Positions 1 to 9,714 of a DNA stretch of 64,000 nt are shown here, one piece after another (position 1 is the stretch's first letter; each line of letters opens with the position of its first letter). The position numbers and the translations under genes were made by a program. Source of the DNA: an uncultured Clostridia bacterium (lineage in GTDB: Bacteria; Bacillota; Clostridia; Christensenellales; Pumilibacteraceae); the NCBI GenBank assembly GCA_947178255.1, contig CAMWXP010000001.1:1-64000 (forward strand), read 5' to 3'. The notes under the pieces are model-generated. The model had not been told where the DNA came from. It saw only the letters and a program-made list of their open reading frames with translations, and did not search any database.

Positions 1-964
1 AGACGAAGGTCTTGCCCGATTTTTTGAGCACCTTGATAGCGTCTTTGTAATCGATACGCGCAAAGTCGCTGTTCGCTACGTTTTGCAGTTTGGCTATAAG
101 CCCGGGCTCGAACCGTTCCTCAAAGAACTTCAATTCGGCTGCGCAGTGTTCGAGCAAGTACGAAGTGATATACTTAATCATATCGGTAGCTATGCCGATA
201 ATGTCGTCTATGTCGGCAAAAGCAACCTCGGGCTCGACCTGCCAAAACTCGGCAGCGTGGCGGGGCGTGTTGCTGTTTTCGGCGCGGAAGGTCGGGCCGA
301 AGGTGTAAATCTTGCCGAGCGCGGTTGCCATAACCTCGCCCTCTAATTGTCCCGAAACGGTAAGTCCCGCGCTACGCCCGAAGAAGTCCTTTTTGTTGTA
401 CTCCTCTTCGCTCTTGACGGTGGGGTCGAAGCCGACGGTTGTTACCTTGAACACCTCGCCCGCGCCCTCGCAGTCGCTGCCCGTGATTATGGGCGAATGA
501 ACGTAGTAGTAGCCGTTTTTATGGAAAAACTCATGTATGGCGTATGACAGCTCGCTGCGCACACGGAACACCGCGTTGAACGTGTTGGTGCGAACGCGCA
601 GGTGCGGAATGGTCCGCAAAAATTCCATGGTGTGGCGCTTCTTTTGCAGCGGGTACGTGCCGTCGCTGCCACCGAGAAGCTCGACGCTTTCAGCCTGAAT
701 TTCGTACGTGCCGTCGCGCTGGCCTTTGACAACCTTGCCCTCTACGCGCAGCGCCGCACCCAGCGCAAGCATAGGCGCAAGAAAGTCGTCGTTAAACTTG
801 GCTTTATCGAAAACGACCTGCGTGTGGTTAAGCTCTGTGCCGTCGTTAAGCTCGGCAAACGCTACGTTTTTGCTGTCGCGCGAGGTGCGCACCCAGCCGC
901 AAACCGTAACCTTTTTGCCAAGCAGCGCGCCGCTGCGTATTTCCTTTAAATCAACGTGTTGCAT
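1..964 (-). CDS. asnS: Asparaginyl-tRNA synthetase, C-terminus cut by window edge
   Basis: Minus-strand translation begins MQHVDLKEIRSGALLGKKVTVCGWVRTSRDSKNVAFAELNDGT and continues with class II aaRS motifs (FRVRSELSYAIHEFFHKNGYYYVHSPIITGSDCEGAGEVF; PTFRAENSNTPRHAAEFWQVEPE). Confidence 0.93.
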   Translation of the reverse strand, partial: MQHVDLKEIRSGALLGKKVTVCGWVRTSRDSKNVAFAELNDGTELNHTQVVFDKAKFNDDFLAPMLALGAALRVEGKVVKGQRDGTYEIQAESVELLGGSDGTYPLQKKRHTMEFLRTIPHLRVRTNTFNAVFRVRSELSYAIHEFFHKNGYYYVHSPIITGSDCEGAGEVFKVTTVGFDPTVKSEEEYNKKDFFGRSAGLTVSGQLEGEVMATALGKIYTFGPTFRAENSNTPRHAAEFWQVEPEVAFADIDDIIGIATDMIKYITSYLLEHCAAELKFFEERFEPGLIAKLQNVANSDFARIDYKDAIKVLKKSGKTFV

Positions 965-1068
965 AATCTTATACACCCTTAGTTTGTTGTACTAATTATA
1001 ATCCACAACACGCCTGTTAGTCAAGAGATTTAATCTAATTCAGAATTAAGAATGCAGAATGCAGGGCG

Positions 1069-1100
1069 AATTCGGAAAGCGGAATTCGGAATTCGGAATT
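1069..1100 (+). repeat. 32-bp dispersed repeat, copy 1 (aattcggaaagcggaattcggaattcggaatt)
   Basis: Exact reverse complement of 1893-1924; same architecture as 4359-4390. Confidence 0.9.
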
Positions 1101-1136
1101 GTATGTGTTCGCGTTTAACTTTCTAAAAAATCGGTA

Positions 1137-1382
1137 TTAATAATTATACCTTTCCATTATCTGTGCCCAAAGGGCGCTCTTGTCCTCTTGCTCGAACTTG
1201 ATAAGCAGCTCCGACTTTTGCCACTTTCGGCACTTGTCGTCTTTGTCTACAATCTTTTTTCGCAACTCACAAAAATGCAGCATACCGCGACAATACTCCC
1301 CGTCTTTTTCTAAATGCACACCCATGCAATGGTTGCAGGTCTCGCAGCTTTCCATATCGTTTATCCTATCCCTCATTTTCAA
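1137..1382 (-). CDS. Small Cys-rich hypothetical protein (CxxCxxC)
   Basis: 81-aa ORF with CETCNHCMGVHLEKDGEYC..C..C spacing. Confidence 0.55.
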   Translation of the reverse strand: MKMRDRINDMESCETCNHCMGVHLEKDGEYCRGMLHFCELRKKIVDKDDKCRKWQKSELLIKFEQEDKSALWAQIMERYNY

Positions 1383-1482
1383 CCCCTATATATTTCTATC
1401 GGTTTGCGCATATTAATATTATATTCTGCATATTTGCAGAAGTCAAGCGGCAATCTACATATTTGTAGTAAAGTTAAATTAG

Positions 1483-1707
1483 TTGATTAACAATATGGCA
1501 AATTACGGTGAAGAAATTAAATATCAAAGATTGCTGCGAAATAAAACCCTATTGCAAGTAGAACACGATACGGGTATCAGCAATTCCAATCTTAGTCGCT
1601 GGGAAAGCGGAAAAGTTATACCCAGTATAGATTTTTGTGTAATTTTAGCCGATTATTACGGCATTACTCTTGACGAGCTTATAGGCAGAGAAATAAATAA
1701 AGGATAA
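1483..1707 (+). CDS. XRE-family helix-turn-helix regulator
   Basis: EIKYQRLLRNKTLLQVEHDTGISNSNLSRWESGKVIPSIDFCVILADYYGITLDELIG is a canonical XRE HTH. Confidence 0.85.
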   Translation: MINNMANYGEEIKYQRLLRNKTLLQVEHDTGISNSNLSRWESGKVIPSIDFCVILADYYGITLDELIGREINKG

Positions 1708-1741
1708 ACTGATAACGGCGAATAAGCGCCGTTATTTTATT

Positions 1742-1848
1742 AAGGTTGAGATTCCTCGCGTTGCTCGGAATGACAAAAACAGTCGTTTGGTCGATAGTCA
1801 AGCAAACTACTTTTTGTCATGCTGAGCGCAGCGAAGCATCTCAACCTT
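1742..1848. repeat. REP/BIME-like inverted repeat pair
   Basis: 36-nt arms 1742-1777 (aaggttgagattcctcgcgttgctcggaatgacaaa) and 1813-1848 (reverse complement aaggttgagatgcttcgctgcgctcagcatgacaaa). Confidence 0.85.
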
Positions 1849-1892
1849 ATCTCGGCGACCCGCCGCATACATGTTCGGCTATTACCACCATT

Positions 1893-1924
1893 AATTCCGA
1901 ATTCCGAATTCCGCTTTCCGAATT
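1893..1924 (-). repeat. 32-bp dispersed repeat, copy 2 (inverted)
   Basis: Exact reverse complement of 1069-1100. Confidence 0.9.
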
Positions 1925-1961
1925 GAATAAATTTTCCACTGTGCGACATACTACAATCACT

Positions 1962-2468
1962 ATGGAAAATTCAGTAAGAGTTAACAATCGAAAAGGACTG
2001 TCGAGCATGGCGCTCTTTTGGGTGTGCTTGCTCGCAACCGTGGGAATCGGTCTTACGATTTCCTACTGCTCCGGCATATTCGGTCAGGTTTCGGCGTACG
2101 CCTCCCGCTTGCCGTTTAGGATCCCCAAGTGGCTCGTAATCGCCACGCCGCCTGTGCTGTTTGTGCATATGGGTATAGCGCTGTACCTTGTTCTTAACAA
2201 CAACGTATACGACTATTCCGAACGCACCGTGCGCAACTGGACTTGGGCGTTTTGGATTACGCTGTTCATAGCTACCGCTATCACGCCGTACTTTATCTAC
2301 CACGGCATGCCGATAGCCGCGTATATTATGTCCAGCATTGCCACCGCGCTTGCCATAGGCACGACCATGCTTTGCTACCGCGGCTCGATAGGCGCGGGCG
2401 TGGTTATGACGGTATTCCTTATCGTCGTATCGCTCATAATGGTCTACCTCGGCTTTTGGGCATTCTAA
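1962..2468 (+). CDS. TspO/MBR-like integral membrane protein
   Basis: Five hydrophobic segments; ends NRTVRNWTWAFWITLFIATAI..-like region and VYLGFWAF; internal ATG at 1962 preferred. Confidence 0.5.
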   Translation: MENSVRVNNRKGLSSMALFWVCLLATVGIGLTISYCSGIFGQVSAYASRLPFRIPKWLVIATPPVLFVHMGIALYLVLNNNVYDYSERTVRNWTWAFWITLFIATAITPYFIYHGMPIAAYIMSSIATALAIGTTMLCYRGSIGAGVVMTVFLIVVSLIMVYLGFWAF

Positions 2469-2493
2469 TCCCCGCGCATTAACGCGAACAACA

Positions 2494-2527
2494 AAAAAAT
2501 GCTTTTCCACTCGGAAAGGCATTTTTT
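2494..2527 (+). terminator. Rho-independent terminator
   Basis: aaaaaatgcttttcc-actc-ggaaaggcatttttt hairpin. Confidence 0.8.
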
Positions 2528-2753
2528 GTTTCAAATGCAAAGCGGCTGGCATGCGCCAACCGTCCTGCTATAAAATAAGGGGGAAAATGATGAGCGAATT
2601 TAGGTTGCAATCTGTTTTAGCACAACAGCGTCACGTTGATTGCACGCCTATTATAAGTCTATTGTTACGTGGTTGTCAAGCAAATTAAAGGCGTTTTTCA
2701 AAAAAACTTAAACGTTTTTATACATTACAGTATATGCGCCTATACTCAAAACA

Positions 2754-4283
2754 TTACTGCTTTTGCTCACTTTGTTTATTTTTTTCAGCTTTGGCTCGAG
2801 CCTTGGTTTCCTTGAACACGGCACGCGGCAGCGTAGGATATATGTCCTTGGCAATCGGCGACATTACGGCTGACGAGCGTATATATTCGGCGCCGTTGTA
2901 CTTGTCCTCCATTTCCTTGCCGCAGTCAATATACAGCGTGCCGACTATGCAACGGGCAAACCACTCCCACTTGTCGTTAAAGTCAAGCACCTTTAAAAAA
3001 TGCTCGACGGCGTCGGACGCGAGCCGCTTTTTTATTTCGATAAGCCCGTCTATCATTTTGGCAAACGAGCCTTTGAATTGCCTATCCGTGACCCTGCGGA
3101 AAAACTCGCCGTTTTGCGCCGAGTTTATGTCCTGCGCGGCTATCGCAAACAGGCGCTTTTCCGCCTCGAACGATCCCGCCTCGATGCATTCGCAATAAAT
3201 ATCAAGCGCCTTGTCCATATCGACTTGCACGCCTGTGCCCTTCTCGTAGCATATGGCCATGTTATACTTGGCGCACAAATCGTTTTTATTTTTCGCCCTA
3301 TCCTCGAACAGCTTGAACCCTGCGGCGGCTTCGCCCGATTTGACTTCCAGTATGCCCAACCGAAGCGCCGCGTCCTCGTCGCCCGCTTCCGCCGCGCGCG
3401 AGTAAAAGCTCCTTGCTTTTTTCAAGTCTTTGGGCAAGTACGCGCCGACCTCGTAGTAATAACCGAGGTTGAACAGCGCCGCGGTATGGTTGCCCTCGGC
3501 GGCTTTTTTCATAAACTTAACGGCGGTCTTGCTCTTGTCGGGCGCATACGTTGCCAGCGCCACGGCGTACGCATACTGTCCCTCGGCGGTATCGACATGG
3601 CGCTTCAAATCTTTAAGGTTGTGCTTGGTTTCCTTTTTGTCGAGTTCGCCAAGCTCCTCATCGCCAGCCATGTCTATAAGCGCCGCTTTGTTGGTAGCGC
3701 AAAACTGCCCGAGCGCGGCGTACGTGTAGGCATAGCCCTTGTAAATAAATTGCTTGACCACGGTGTCGCGGCTGACCTTGTACGACAGCACAACGGTGAA
3801 CACCACGCCGATAGGCGGAATAAAATCGAAAATACCCGCAAGTATGCACAGCGTTTTATGTCCGTTGCGAATAAGCATAAAGCTGTACACGCTTGACGTG
3901 ATAAACGCCGCGTATAACAAGCACACACAAAAAGATATCGCATACATTGAGCCGGGATGACCGTAAACGTACATCAACAGCTGAATAACAAACAACACCC
4001 CGCCCATACCGAAAACCATTGTCACCGCAAGCCCGACAACAGACGCGCACAATGTTTTGCGGTACAGCACAATAATCGCCGTCGTTTGTATTACGGCGCA
4101 AAGCAACAGTCCTATGTTTATGCAAAACAATATGAACGTTATTGATTTTGGATTAGCTACGACAACGGCTGACAACCAACTCACTGTCGCGGAACAAAAC
4201 GTAACCACTTTTTCACCCTTTATCATTCGCAATAAATTGGGTATTATACCCAATTTGTCTTCGTCGCATTTTTGCCCTTGCAA
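2754..4283 (-). CDS. Membrane-anchored Sel1/TPR-like repeat protein
   Basis: N-terminal TM helices, then Sel1 repeats (AALFNLGYYYEVGAYLPKDLKKARSFYSRAAEAGDEDAALRLGIL; AKYNMAICYEKGTGVQVDMDKALDIYCECIEAGSFEA). Confidence 0.8.
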   Translation of the reverse strand: MQGQKCDEDKLGIIPNLLRMIKGEKVVTFCSATVSWLSAVVVANPKSITFILFCINIGLLLCAVIQTTAIIVLYRKTLCASVVGLAVTMVFGMGGVLFVIQLLMYVYGHPGSMYAISFCVCLLYAAFITSSVYSFMLIRNGHKTLCILAGIFDFIPPIGVVFTVVLSYKVSRDTVVKQFIYKGYAYTYAALGQFCATNKAALIDMAGDEELGELDKKETKHNLKDLKRHVDTAEGQYAYAVALATYAPDKSKTAVKFMKKAAEGNHTAALFNLGYYYEVGAYLPKDLKKARSFYSRAAEAGDEDAALRLGILEVKSGEAAAGFKLFEDRAKNKNDLCAKYNMAICYEKGTGVQVDMDKALDIYCECIEAGSFEAEKRLFAIAAQDINSAQNGEFFRRVTDRQFKGSFAKMIDGLIEIKKRLASDAVEHFLKVLDFNDKWEWFARCIVGTLYIDCGKEMEDKYNGAEYIRSSAVMSPIAKDIYPTLPRAVFKETKARAKAEKNKQSEQKQ

Positions 4284-4358
4284 GCAAGCAAAAATACTCC
4301 TCGAATAGTGGTACTAAATATTATATCAAAAACATAGCGCTGTGTCAATACGTTTTTT

Positions 4359-4390
4359 AATTCGGAATTATGAATTCGGAATTCGGAATT
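4359..4390 (+). repeat. 32-bp dispersed repeat, copy 3 (central 6 nt differ)
   Basis: aattcgga-attatg-aattcggaattcggaatt versus aattcgga-aagcgg-aattcggaattcggaatt at 1069-1100. Confidence 0.8.
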
Positions 4391-4500
4391 ATTGAAAAAT
4401 TTTTATTTAAATTAAATAAGGGCGCGTAAGCGCAGTCCGACACTATTCACTATTCACTCTTATCTATTAACTATAATCAATTCGGCATACGCCGAATTGA

Positions 4501-5403
4501 TTACAATTCCGCTGCGTCCTGCGGTTTGTAGCCCTCGCCGTAGATTTCCATAGCGGACGACACAATGGTAAATGCGCCGCTGTCGTACTTTTTTACGACG
4601 TCGCGTATACGCGGGTACACGTAGTTTTTGACAGCGCACATAATTATCGTCTTTTCGTTGCCCGAATATGCGCCCTTGCCGTCGATAATGGTCGCGCCCA
4701 CGTCCAAGTCTTTAAGCAGTCCGTCGCAAATAAACTGCGCGCGCTCGGCGGTTGTTATTATGATAACCTTCATTGCGGAATTGCCGCCGTACAGCACGCG
4801 GTTGAATACGATAGAAAACGTGACCAAGGATATCAGCGTAACGAGCATAAGCTCCAAATCTTTATTGACGATAGTCGCCGCCGCAACGATCAGGCAGTCT
4901 ATGGACACCGATATAATGCCCGTTTTAAGATACCTAAACTTTCGGCGCAACAGCTTGACTATTATATCCGTGCCGCCGGTGCTGGCGCCCGTGCGGAACA
5001 CGAGCCCGAGTCCCGCGCCGAACATCGTACCGCCCGCCAGGGCCGCAACGATAATGTTCACTTTGGGCATATACGGCACGATAAAATTAGCGCATATTTC
5101 CATAAGTCCTGACGATAACCCGACCACCGCCAGTGACGACAGCACAAACATTTTTCCGATAAATATCAAGCCTATAATAAACAGCGGGACATTGATTATA
5201 AGTATCAACCAGCCGGTGCCTATCACGTTGCCCGTCGCCGAGTTGATAAGTATGGATATACCGGTAACGCCGCCCGCCGCCATTTTGTACGGATCGAGAA
5301 ACACCCCTATACCCAACGAATATATAGAGCATCCCACTATGACCATTATAAACTTTTTTAAAAGGTTCAGCTTAGCTTCCTTTGTCAATTTTTTTATCTT
5401 CAT
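4501..5403 (-). CDS. YitT-family membrane protein (DUF161/DUF2179)
   Basis: SIYSLGIGVFLDPYKMAAGGVTGISILI... FRTGASTGGTDIIVKLLRRKFRYLKTGIISVSID ... C-terminal DUF2179 IMCAVKNYVYPRIRDVVKKYDSGAFTIVSSAMEIYGEGY. Confidence 0.9.
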   Translation of the reverse strand: MKIKKLTKEAKLNLLKKFIMVIVGCSIYSLGIGVFLDPYKMAAGGVTGISILINSATGNVIGTGWLILIINVPLFIIGLIFIGKMFVLSSLAVVGLSSGLMEICANFIVPYMPKVNIIVAALAGGTMFGAGLGLVFRTGASTGGTDIIVKLLRRKFRYLKTGIISVSIDCLIVAAATIVNKDLELMLVTLISLVTFSIVFNRVLYGGNSAMKVIIITTAERAQFICDGLLKDLDVGATIIDGKGAYSGNEKTIIMCAVKNYVYPRIRDVVKKYDSGAFTIVSSAMEIYGEGYKPQDAAEL

Positions 5404-5405
5404 TA

Positions 5406-6623
5406 CTATTCACCTCCAATATCATCGGTCGAGACGTACGCCTTGGCAAGCCCGCCCTCGGCGGTTTCGCGGTATATGCGCGACATGTCCTTGCCCGTCT
5501 TGTACATCGTGGCAACAACCATGTCATACGAAATCTTGCGCGAGTCGGTAAGGAAGTTGGCAAGGTTGACTGCGTTTATCGCGCGCATTGCGGCAACGGC
5601 GTTGCGCTCTATGCACGGTATTTGCACCAGCCCCTTTATCGGGTCGCAGGTCAGCCCCAAGTGGTGTTCTAGCGCCACCTCAGCCGCGTATTCTATTTGA
5701 TTGATGTTCATGCCGAACAGCTCGCCCAGCGCGGCCGCCGCCATAGAACACGCCGTACCTATCTCCGCTTGGCACCCGCATTCCGCGCCGCTTATAGACC
5801 CGTTGGTCTTGACGACGTTGCCGATTACGCCCGCCGTAAGTAAAGCGTCGATTATCTTGTCGTCGGTGTAGTGGTACTTGTTCTTGTAGTAGTACAGCAC
5901 TGCGGGAAGCACGCCTGCCGCACCGCAAGTAGGCGCCGTCACTATCTTGCCGCACGACGCGTTTTCCTCGCCTACCGCAAACGCGAACGCACACACCAGT
6001 CGGTTTTCGCGCGTCATGCCGTCCTCGAACACGTTGTTTGTTTCGTACAGCGTTTTGGCCTTGCGCTTAACGTTAAGTCCGCCGTCAAGCACACCGTCGG
6101 CGGCAAGCCCGCGCGCAATCGCGTCCTGCATGACCGCCCACACCTCGCGTATGTAATTACGTATGTCGGGCACGTCAAACTTTTCGGCGTACTCGCACAG
6201 ACGGATGTTGTTTTGCTCGCAGTAGTCCGCAATTTCGCGGAAGTTTTTGTGCGGGTACACGTCGGGCGAAGAACTCTTTTTGCCCTTGACCTTGTACGCG
6301 CCGCCGCCGATACTGGACACCCGCCACTTGGCAGCTTCCGCCCCGCCCGAATAACCTATTATGTCAAAAGTGTTGGGGTGCGGCAAATCCTTTTTGTCGG
6401 TGTTAAACTCGACGGCAACGGGAAAATTGCCGAACGTGCGCGCAATAACCTTGTCGGTCATATGTCCCTTGCCCGTTTTGGCAAGCGAGCCGTACAGTAT
6501 AACTTTGTATTCGTCAAGCCCGCCATGCTCGGACAAAAACGCACGAGCTGCGTTTTCGGGCGCGATCGTGTGCGAACTGGACGGACCCATGCCGCATCTG
6601 TATAGCTCGGTCAAAGACTTCAT
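5406..6623 (-). CDS. sdaA: L-serine ammonia-lyase (single-chain, Fe-S type)
   Basis: RCGMGPSSSHTIAPENAA; GKIVTAPTCGAAGVLPAVLYYY; VALEHHLGLTCDPIKGLVQIPCIERNAVAAMRAI; C-terminal YRETAEGGLA. Confidence 0.93.
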   Translation of the reverse strand: MKSLTELYRCGMGPSSSHTIAPENAARAFLSEHGGLDEYKVILYGSLAKTGKGHMTDKVIARTFGNFPVAVEFNTDKKDLPHPNTFDIIGYSGGAEAAKWRVSSIGGGAYKVKGKKSSSPDVYPHKNFREIADYCEQNNIRLCEYAEKFDVPDIRNYIREVWAVMQDAIARGLAADGVLDGGLNVKRKAKTLYETNNVFEDGMTRENRLVCAFAFAVGEENASCGKIVTAPTCGAAGVLPAVLYYYKNKYHYTDDKIIDALLTAGVIGNVVKTNGSISGAECGCQAEIGTACSMAAAALGELFGMNINQIEYAAEVALEHHLGLTCDPIKGLVQIPCIERNAVAAMRAINAVNLANFLTDSRKISYDMVVATMYKTGKDMSRIYRETAEGGLAKAYVSTDDIGGE

Positions 6624-6768
6624 AACTACCTCTACTGCGCAATATCAACTAATATTATATATTATTTTAGAGAAAAATGTCAAGGCGGAAAAGACCGCAC
6701 ACTGCAACACGCCTAATATTATCTATGCCGTATCCGCAAGATATCCGCAATGTTTTTTGCAATAAGTA

Positions 6769-6802
6769 AAAGCCCCGCTTGCAAATGTGCAGGCGGGGCT
6801 TT
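6769..6802 (-). terminator. Rho-independent terminator
   Basis: aaagccccgcttgcaaatgtgcaggcggggcttt. Confidence 0.85.
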
Positions 6803-6825
6803 GGTTTAACCTATAAAACAACGGC

Positions 6826-8061
6826 TTAGGTGTAGCTTTCAAAATCTATATCGCTCGGAACAACCACGTTGGTATTGCCGTAGTCGGAATACTTGACGGT
6901 AATTTTTTCGTTCATCACGTAGTCGTAGTGCATACCTTCCATTTCCATCGAATAGTTGCAGGTAAGCGTTACAACGCTTTCGGTGATTTTGCCGTCGTAC
7001 ACATAGTAGTCGGCGGAAGCGGAAGTCTTGCCGAGTTTAATGCCCATAGTTGCTGCGCCCGATTGCTCGAATGCGTCTTTAAGCGCTATGTTCATATACT
7101 CGGTAAGCTTTTCGCTGTTGATCTTGAACCCTGTTTTGGTCTTGATAAAATACGAGTAGTCGAACGCGGGCATAAACATAGACAGCATGTCGTCATCCTC
7201 GTCGTCATCGGGCATGTCTACGTCGTAGTCGTAGTCGCCGTCGTCGCCAAGCTCTGGCGTTTGAATACCGCCTTCCATTATCCATTCTGTCGTTTCGCCG
7301 TTCAACGTGGTGCGAGCGAATATGCTGCCGCTGAACTTAGAAGTTTTGTCGTTTACGTAAAGCTGCTCCATAACCACTGTTTGCTTCTCGCCAAGTATAT
7401 CACTGGTCATAGTGGACTTTAAGTAGCCGTAAGATTCTTCGTCCCACTTGCCGTCAATCTTAATAGACATACTCGAAGTAAAGCTTATTCCTTTAAAACT
7501 GGCCGTGATGGGTATTTCAAGATTGTAGCTGAGAGTTACGTTTTTAAAGTTTTCCGCCGAAAACACTTTGTCGTAGTACGATTTGGTAAGCGGGTCGCCC
7601 TCGTTGAGCACAGGCGAATAGTACTTAACCGTTTGGTTGTTGTACTTGACAATTATTACGAGGTATGTCTTTTCCTCGTCCGCCGAGGTGCGCACGGTCA
7701 AGTCGGAATCGCCCGCCGCAACGGTGTATTTAACCTCGCCCTTTTCCACCGACGCGATATTTTCCTTTTCGGCGTCCGAAATATCCAATGCGTCCATTTC
7801 ATCTTCGGTCAGATCGGCCGTTTTGGTGTACGACACAAATGTCGCGTCGGTAACGTCGCCGCTTACTTCGACGTCTATAAACGCCTTTGCCGCCAGCTCG
7901 GGCGAAGTGTAGGTTTCGGCCGAAAGCGCACCTTGATACGCTGTGTCCTCGGGATGAGTATCCCCGCCCTTATCGCCGCCGCACGCCACAAAAGCAAACG
8001 CGCACAAAACCGCCGCAAGCGCGGCTATGATTGTTGTAAATAATCTTTTTTTCATGTCCAT
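6826..8061 (-). CDS. Lipoprotein, unknown function
   Basis: MDMKKRLFTTIIAALAAVLCAFAFVACGG signal peptide with lipobox; no recognised domain. Confidence 0.75.
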   Translation of the reverse strand: MDMKKRLFTTIIAALAAVLCAFAFVACGGDKGGDTHPEDTAYQGALSAETYTSPELAAKAFIDVEVSGDVTDATFVSYTKTADLTEDEMDALDISDAEKENIASVEKGEVKYTVAAGDSDLTVRTSADEEKTYLVIIVKYNNQTVKYYSPVLNEGDPLTKSYYDKVFSAENFKNVTLSYNLEIPITASFKGISFTSSMSIKIDGKWDEESYGYLKSTMTSDILGEKQTVVMEQLYVNDKTSKFSGSIFARTTLNGETTEWIMEGGIQTPELGDDGDYDYDVDMPDDDEDDDMLSMFMPAFDYSYFIKTKTGFKINSEKLTEYMNIALKDAFEQSGAATMGIKLGKTSASADYYVYDGKITESVVTLTCNYSMEMEGMHYDYVMNEKITVKYSDYGNTNVVVPSDIDFESYT

Positions 8062-8215
8062 TTCCCTTACCGATATTTTGTGATAACACACAATGTACAT
8101 ATAATATACACCCAAAAAGACCAATCGTCAACCGTTACATGTAAATTTTTGCTGTTTTTAAGCGAAAATAGTATGCAAAAATCCTCGCCCGCAAGACGCA
8201 TGGCGGCGTACAAAC

Positions 8216-8869
8216 TTATACGTTGTCCTTGTACCGTTGTTCCATCAATTCCAAATCGTATTCGAGGAAGTATTTTTGCAAGAGCGGGTAAAATTTGACA
8301 AAATTACTTTTGTCGTAAAACACAACGTCGCAACCCCTGTCGTCGTACACCGTAAATATGCAGTTGTTTGCAAACGACACCAAATGAATTATCGGATTAT
8401 TCTGGTCGTCTATTTGCGCATTGAGCGCTTGTATAGCGTCGAACTTTTCGTCGGGATAACAGCATATACGATTTCTGCGGCAAATGTCGTCGCGGTCGTA
8501 CTCATCGACGGGAAGGTCGCGCACTACTTTATGCTTAAACTTTTTTTGATAGCCTAAGCCGAATTTAAGCAAGCGCCTTACCATAGCGGTAATATTATTG
8601 ATATACACCTTTTCGCCCGCATCGAAATCGAAGTCGTATATGTAGCTGTCGAAAAAGAACATATCGACGCCGTTTTCAAAAAGAATATTGTATATTGCCG
8701 CCGCCCTATCCTTGGCGTTAGCCAAATATTCCTCGTCGGTATCGCCTATGCCCAGCTCGCACCTAAGCGCCAAAGCATTGTTGTAGAAGTGCGGCGGCTC
8801 GTAAACGAAGTCCCTATCCAATATCCTTTTTTCCATGTCCGTCAAAACGGTATCATGCGGAATACTCAT
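8216..8869 (-). CDS. Hypothetical protein (217 aa)
   Basis: Intact ORF, 2 nt upstream-gene spacing to 8872-9657. Confidence 0.65.
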   Translation of the reverse strand: MSIPHDTVLTDMEKRILDRDFVYEPPHFYNNALALRCELGIGDTDEEYLANAKDRAAAIYNILFENGVDMFFFDSYIYDFDFDAGEKVYINNITAMVRRLLKFGLGYQKKFKHKVVRDLPVDEYDRDDICRRNRICCYPDEKFDAIQALNAQIDDQNNPIIHLVSFANNCIFTVYDDRGCDVVFYDKSNFVKFYPLLQKYFLEYDLELMEQRYKDNV

Positions 8870-8871
8870 TA

Positions 8872-9657
8872 TTACTCTCCTTCGTTTTTGGACAACGCTT
8901 CCGCTTGCCCGTCGGCTTGCGGTTCGGGCGGTTCCTGCTCCTCGTCAGTCGGCTCGAACGTTTCCAATATGACGGCGGTGCGGTGGTCGAACTTTATTTT
9001 GAAAGTGCCCATTTTTTCCAATATATCCACCTCATCCCACGAGAACACCCGTCTGCTTGCGGCTTCCGTTTGCTCGCCGTAAGAATCTGTGTATTTAAAG
9101 ATTACGCTTACGCCCTCAAAAGTCGTGCCTCCGCCGCCTCTTGTGCCGCCGTAACGCATGTTAAAAGTTTTGCCGGCTTCTACGTACTCCGCGGTGGTTT
9201 CTTGTCCGTATTTTAAGCAAAGTTTAATTTGCACGTAGGCGATTATTTGATAAATCAACACGCCCAAATCCGCCAAACCCATACTGCCGAATATGCAAAG
9301 GAACACTATACCGATGTCCACCCCTCCCGACAATAATATGTCTATCATACATACCGTGGCGACTGCGCAAAAGAACAAAACTACACTGAGCCAAAAAACC
9401 AAATGCTTGGAAATTGTTTTGGGCTTGTATTTTCTTTTTTGCAACGGAGCAATAAAAAAGTATAAAAGCACAAAGTCAAAAAACAAAATAACCGACAGCG
9501 CGACGTACGACATAATATCTTCGGGACGCGGAACGACAACAAGCCAGACTATAAGCACGTTCATCCCGCCTATAACTACGGCCATGATGACACAAATAAA
9601 AATCAAGTATGCTACATGCAAAATGTTGGTTATTGACGATATCTTATCTTTGAGCAT
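8872..9657 (-). CDS. Hypothetical multi-pass membrane protein
   Basis: Several hydrophobic helices followed by soluble C-terminus (NMRYGGTRGGGGTTFEGVSVIFKYTDSYGEQTEA). Confidence 0.65.
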   Translation of the reverse strand: MLKDKISSITNILHVAYLIFICVIMAVVIGGMNVLIVWLVVVPRPEDIMSYVALSVILFFDFVLLYFFIAPLQKRKYKPKTISKHLVFWLSVVLFFCAVATVCMIDILLSGGVDIGIVFLCIFGSMGLADLGVLIYQIIAYVQIKLCLKYGQETTAEYVEAGKTFNMRYGGTRGGGGTTFEGVSVIFKYTDSYGEQTEAASRRVFSWDEVDILEKMGTFKIKFDHRTAVILETFEPTDEEQEPPEPQADGQAEALSKNEGE

Positions 9658-9714
9658 TTAACCCCATCCTTTTTTCGACGCTTGGTAAATTTTTGTTCAT
9701 AAATACACCTTTAA

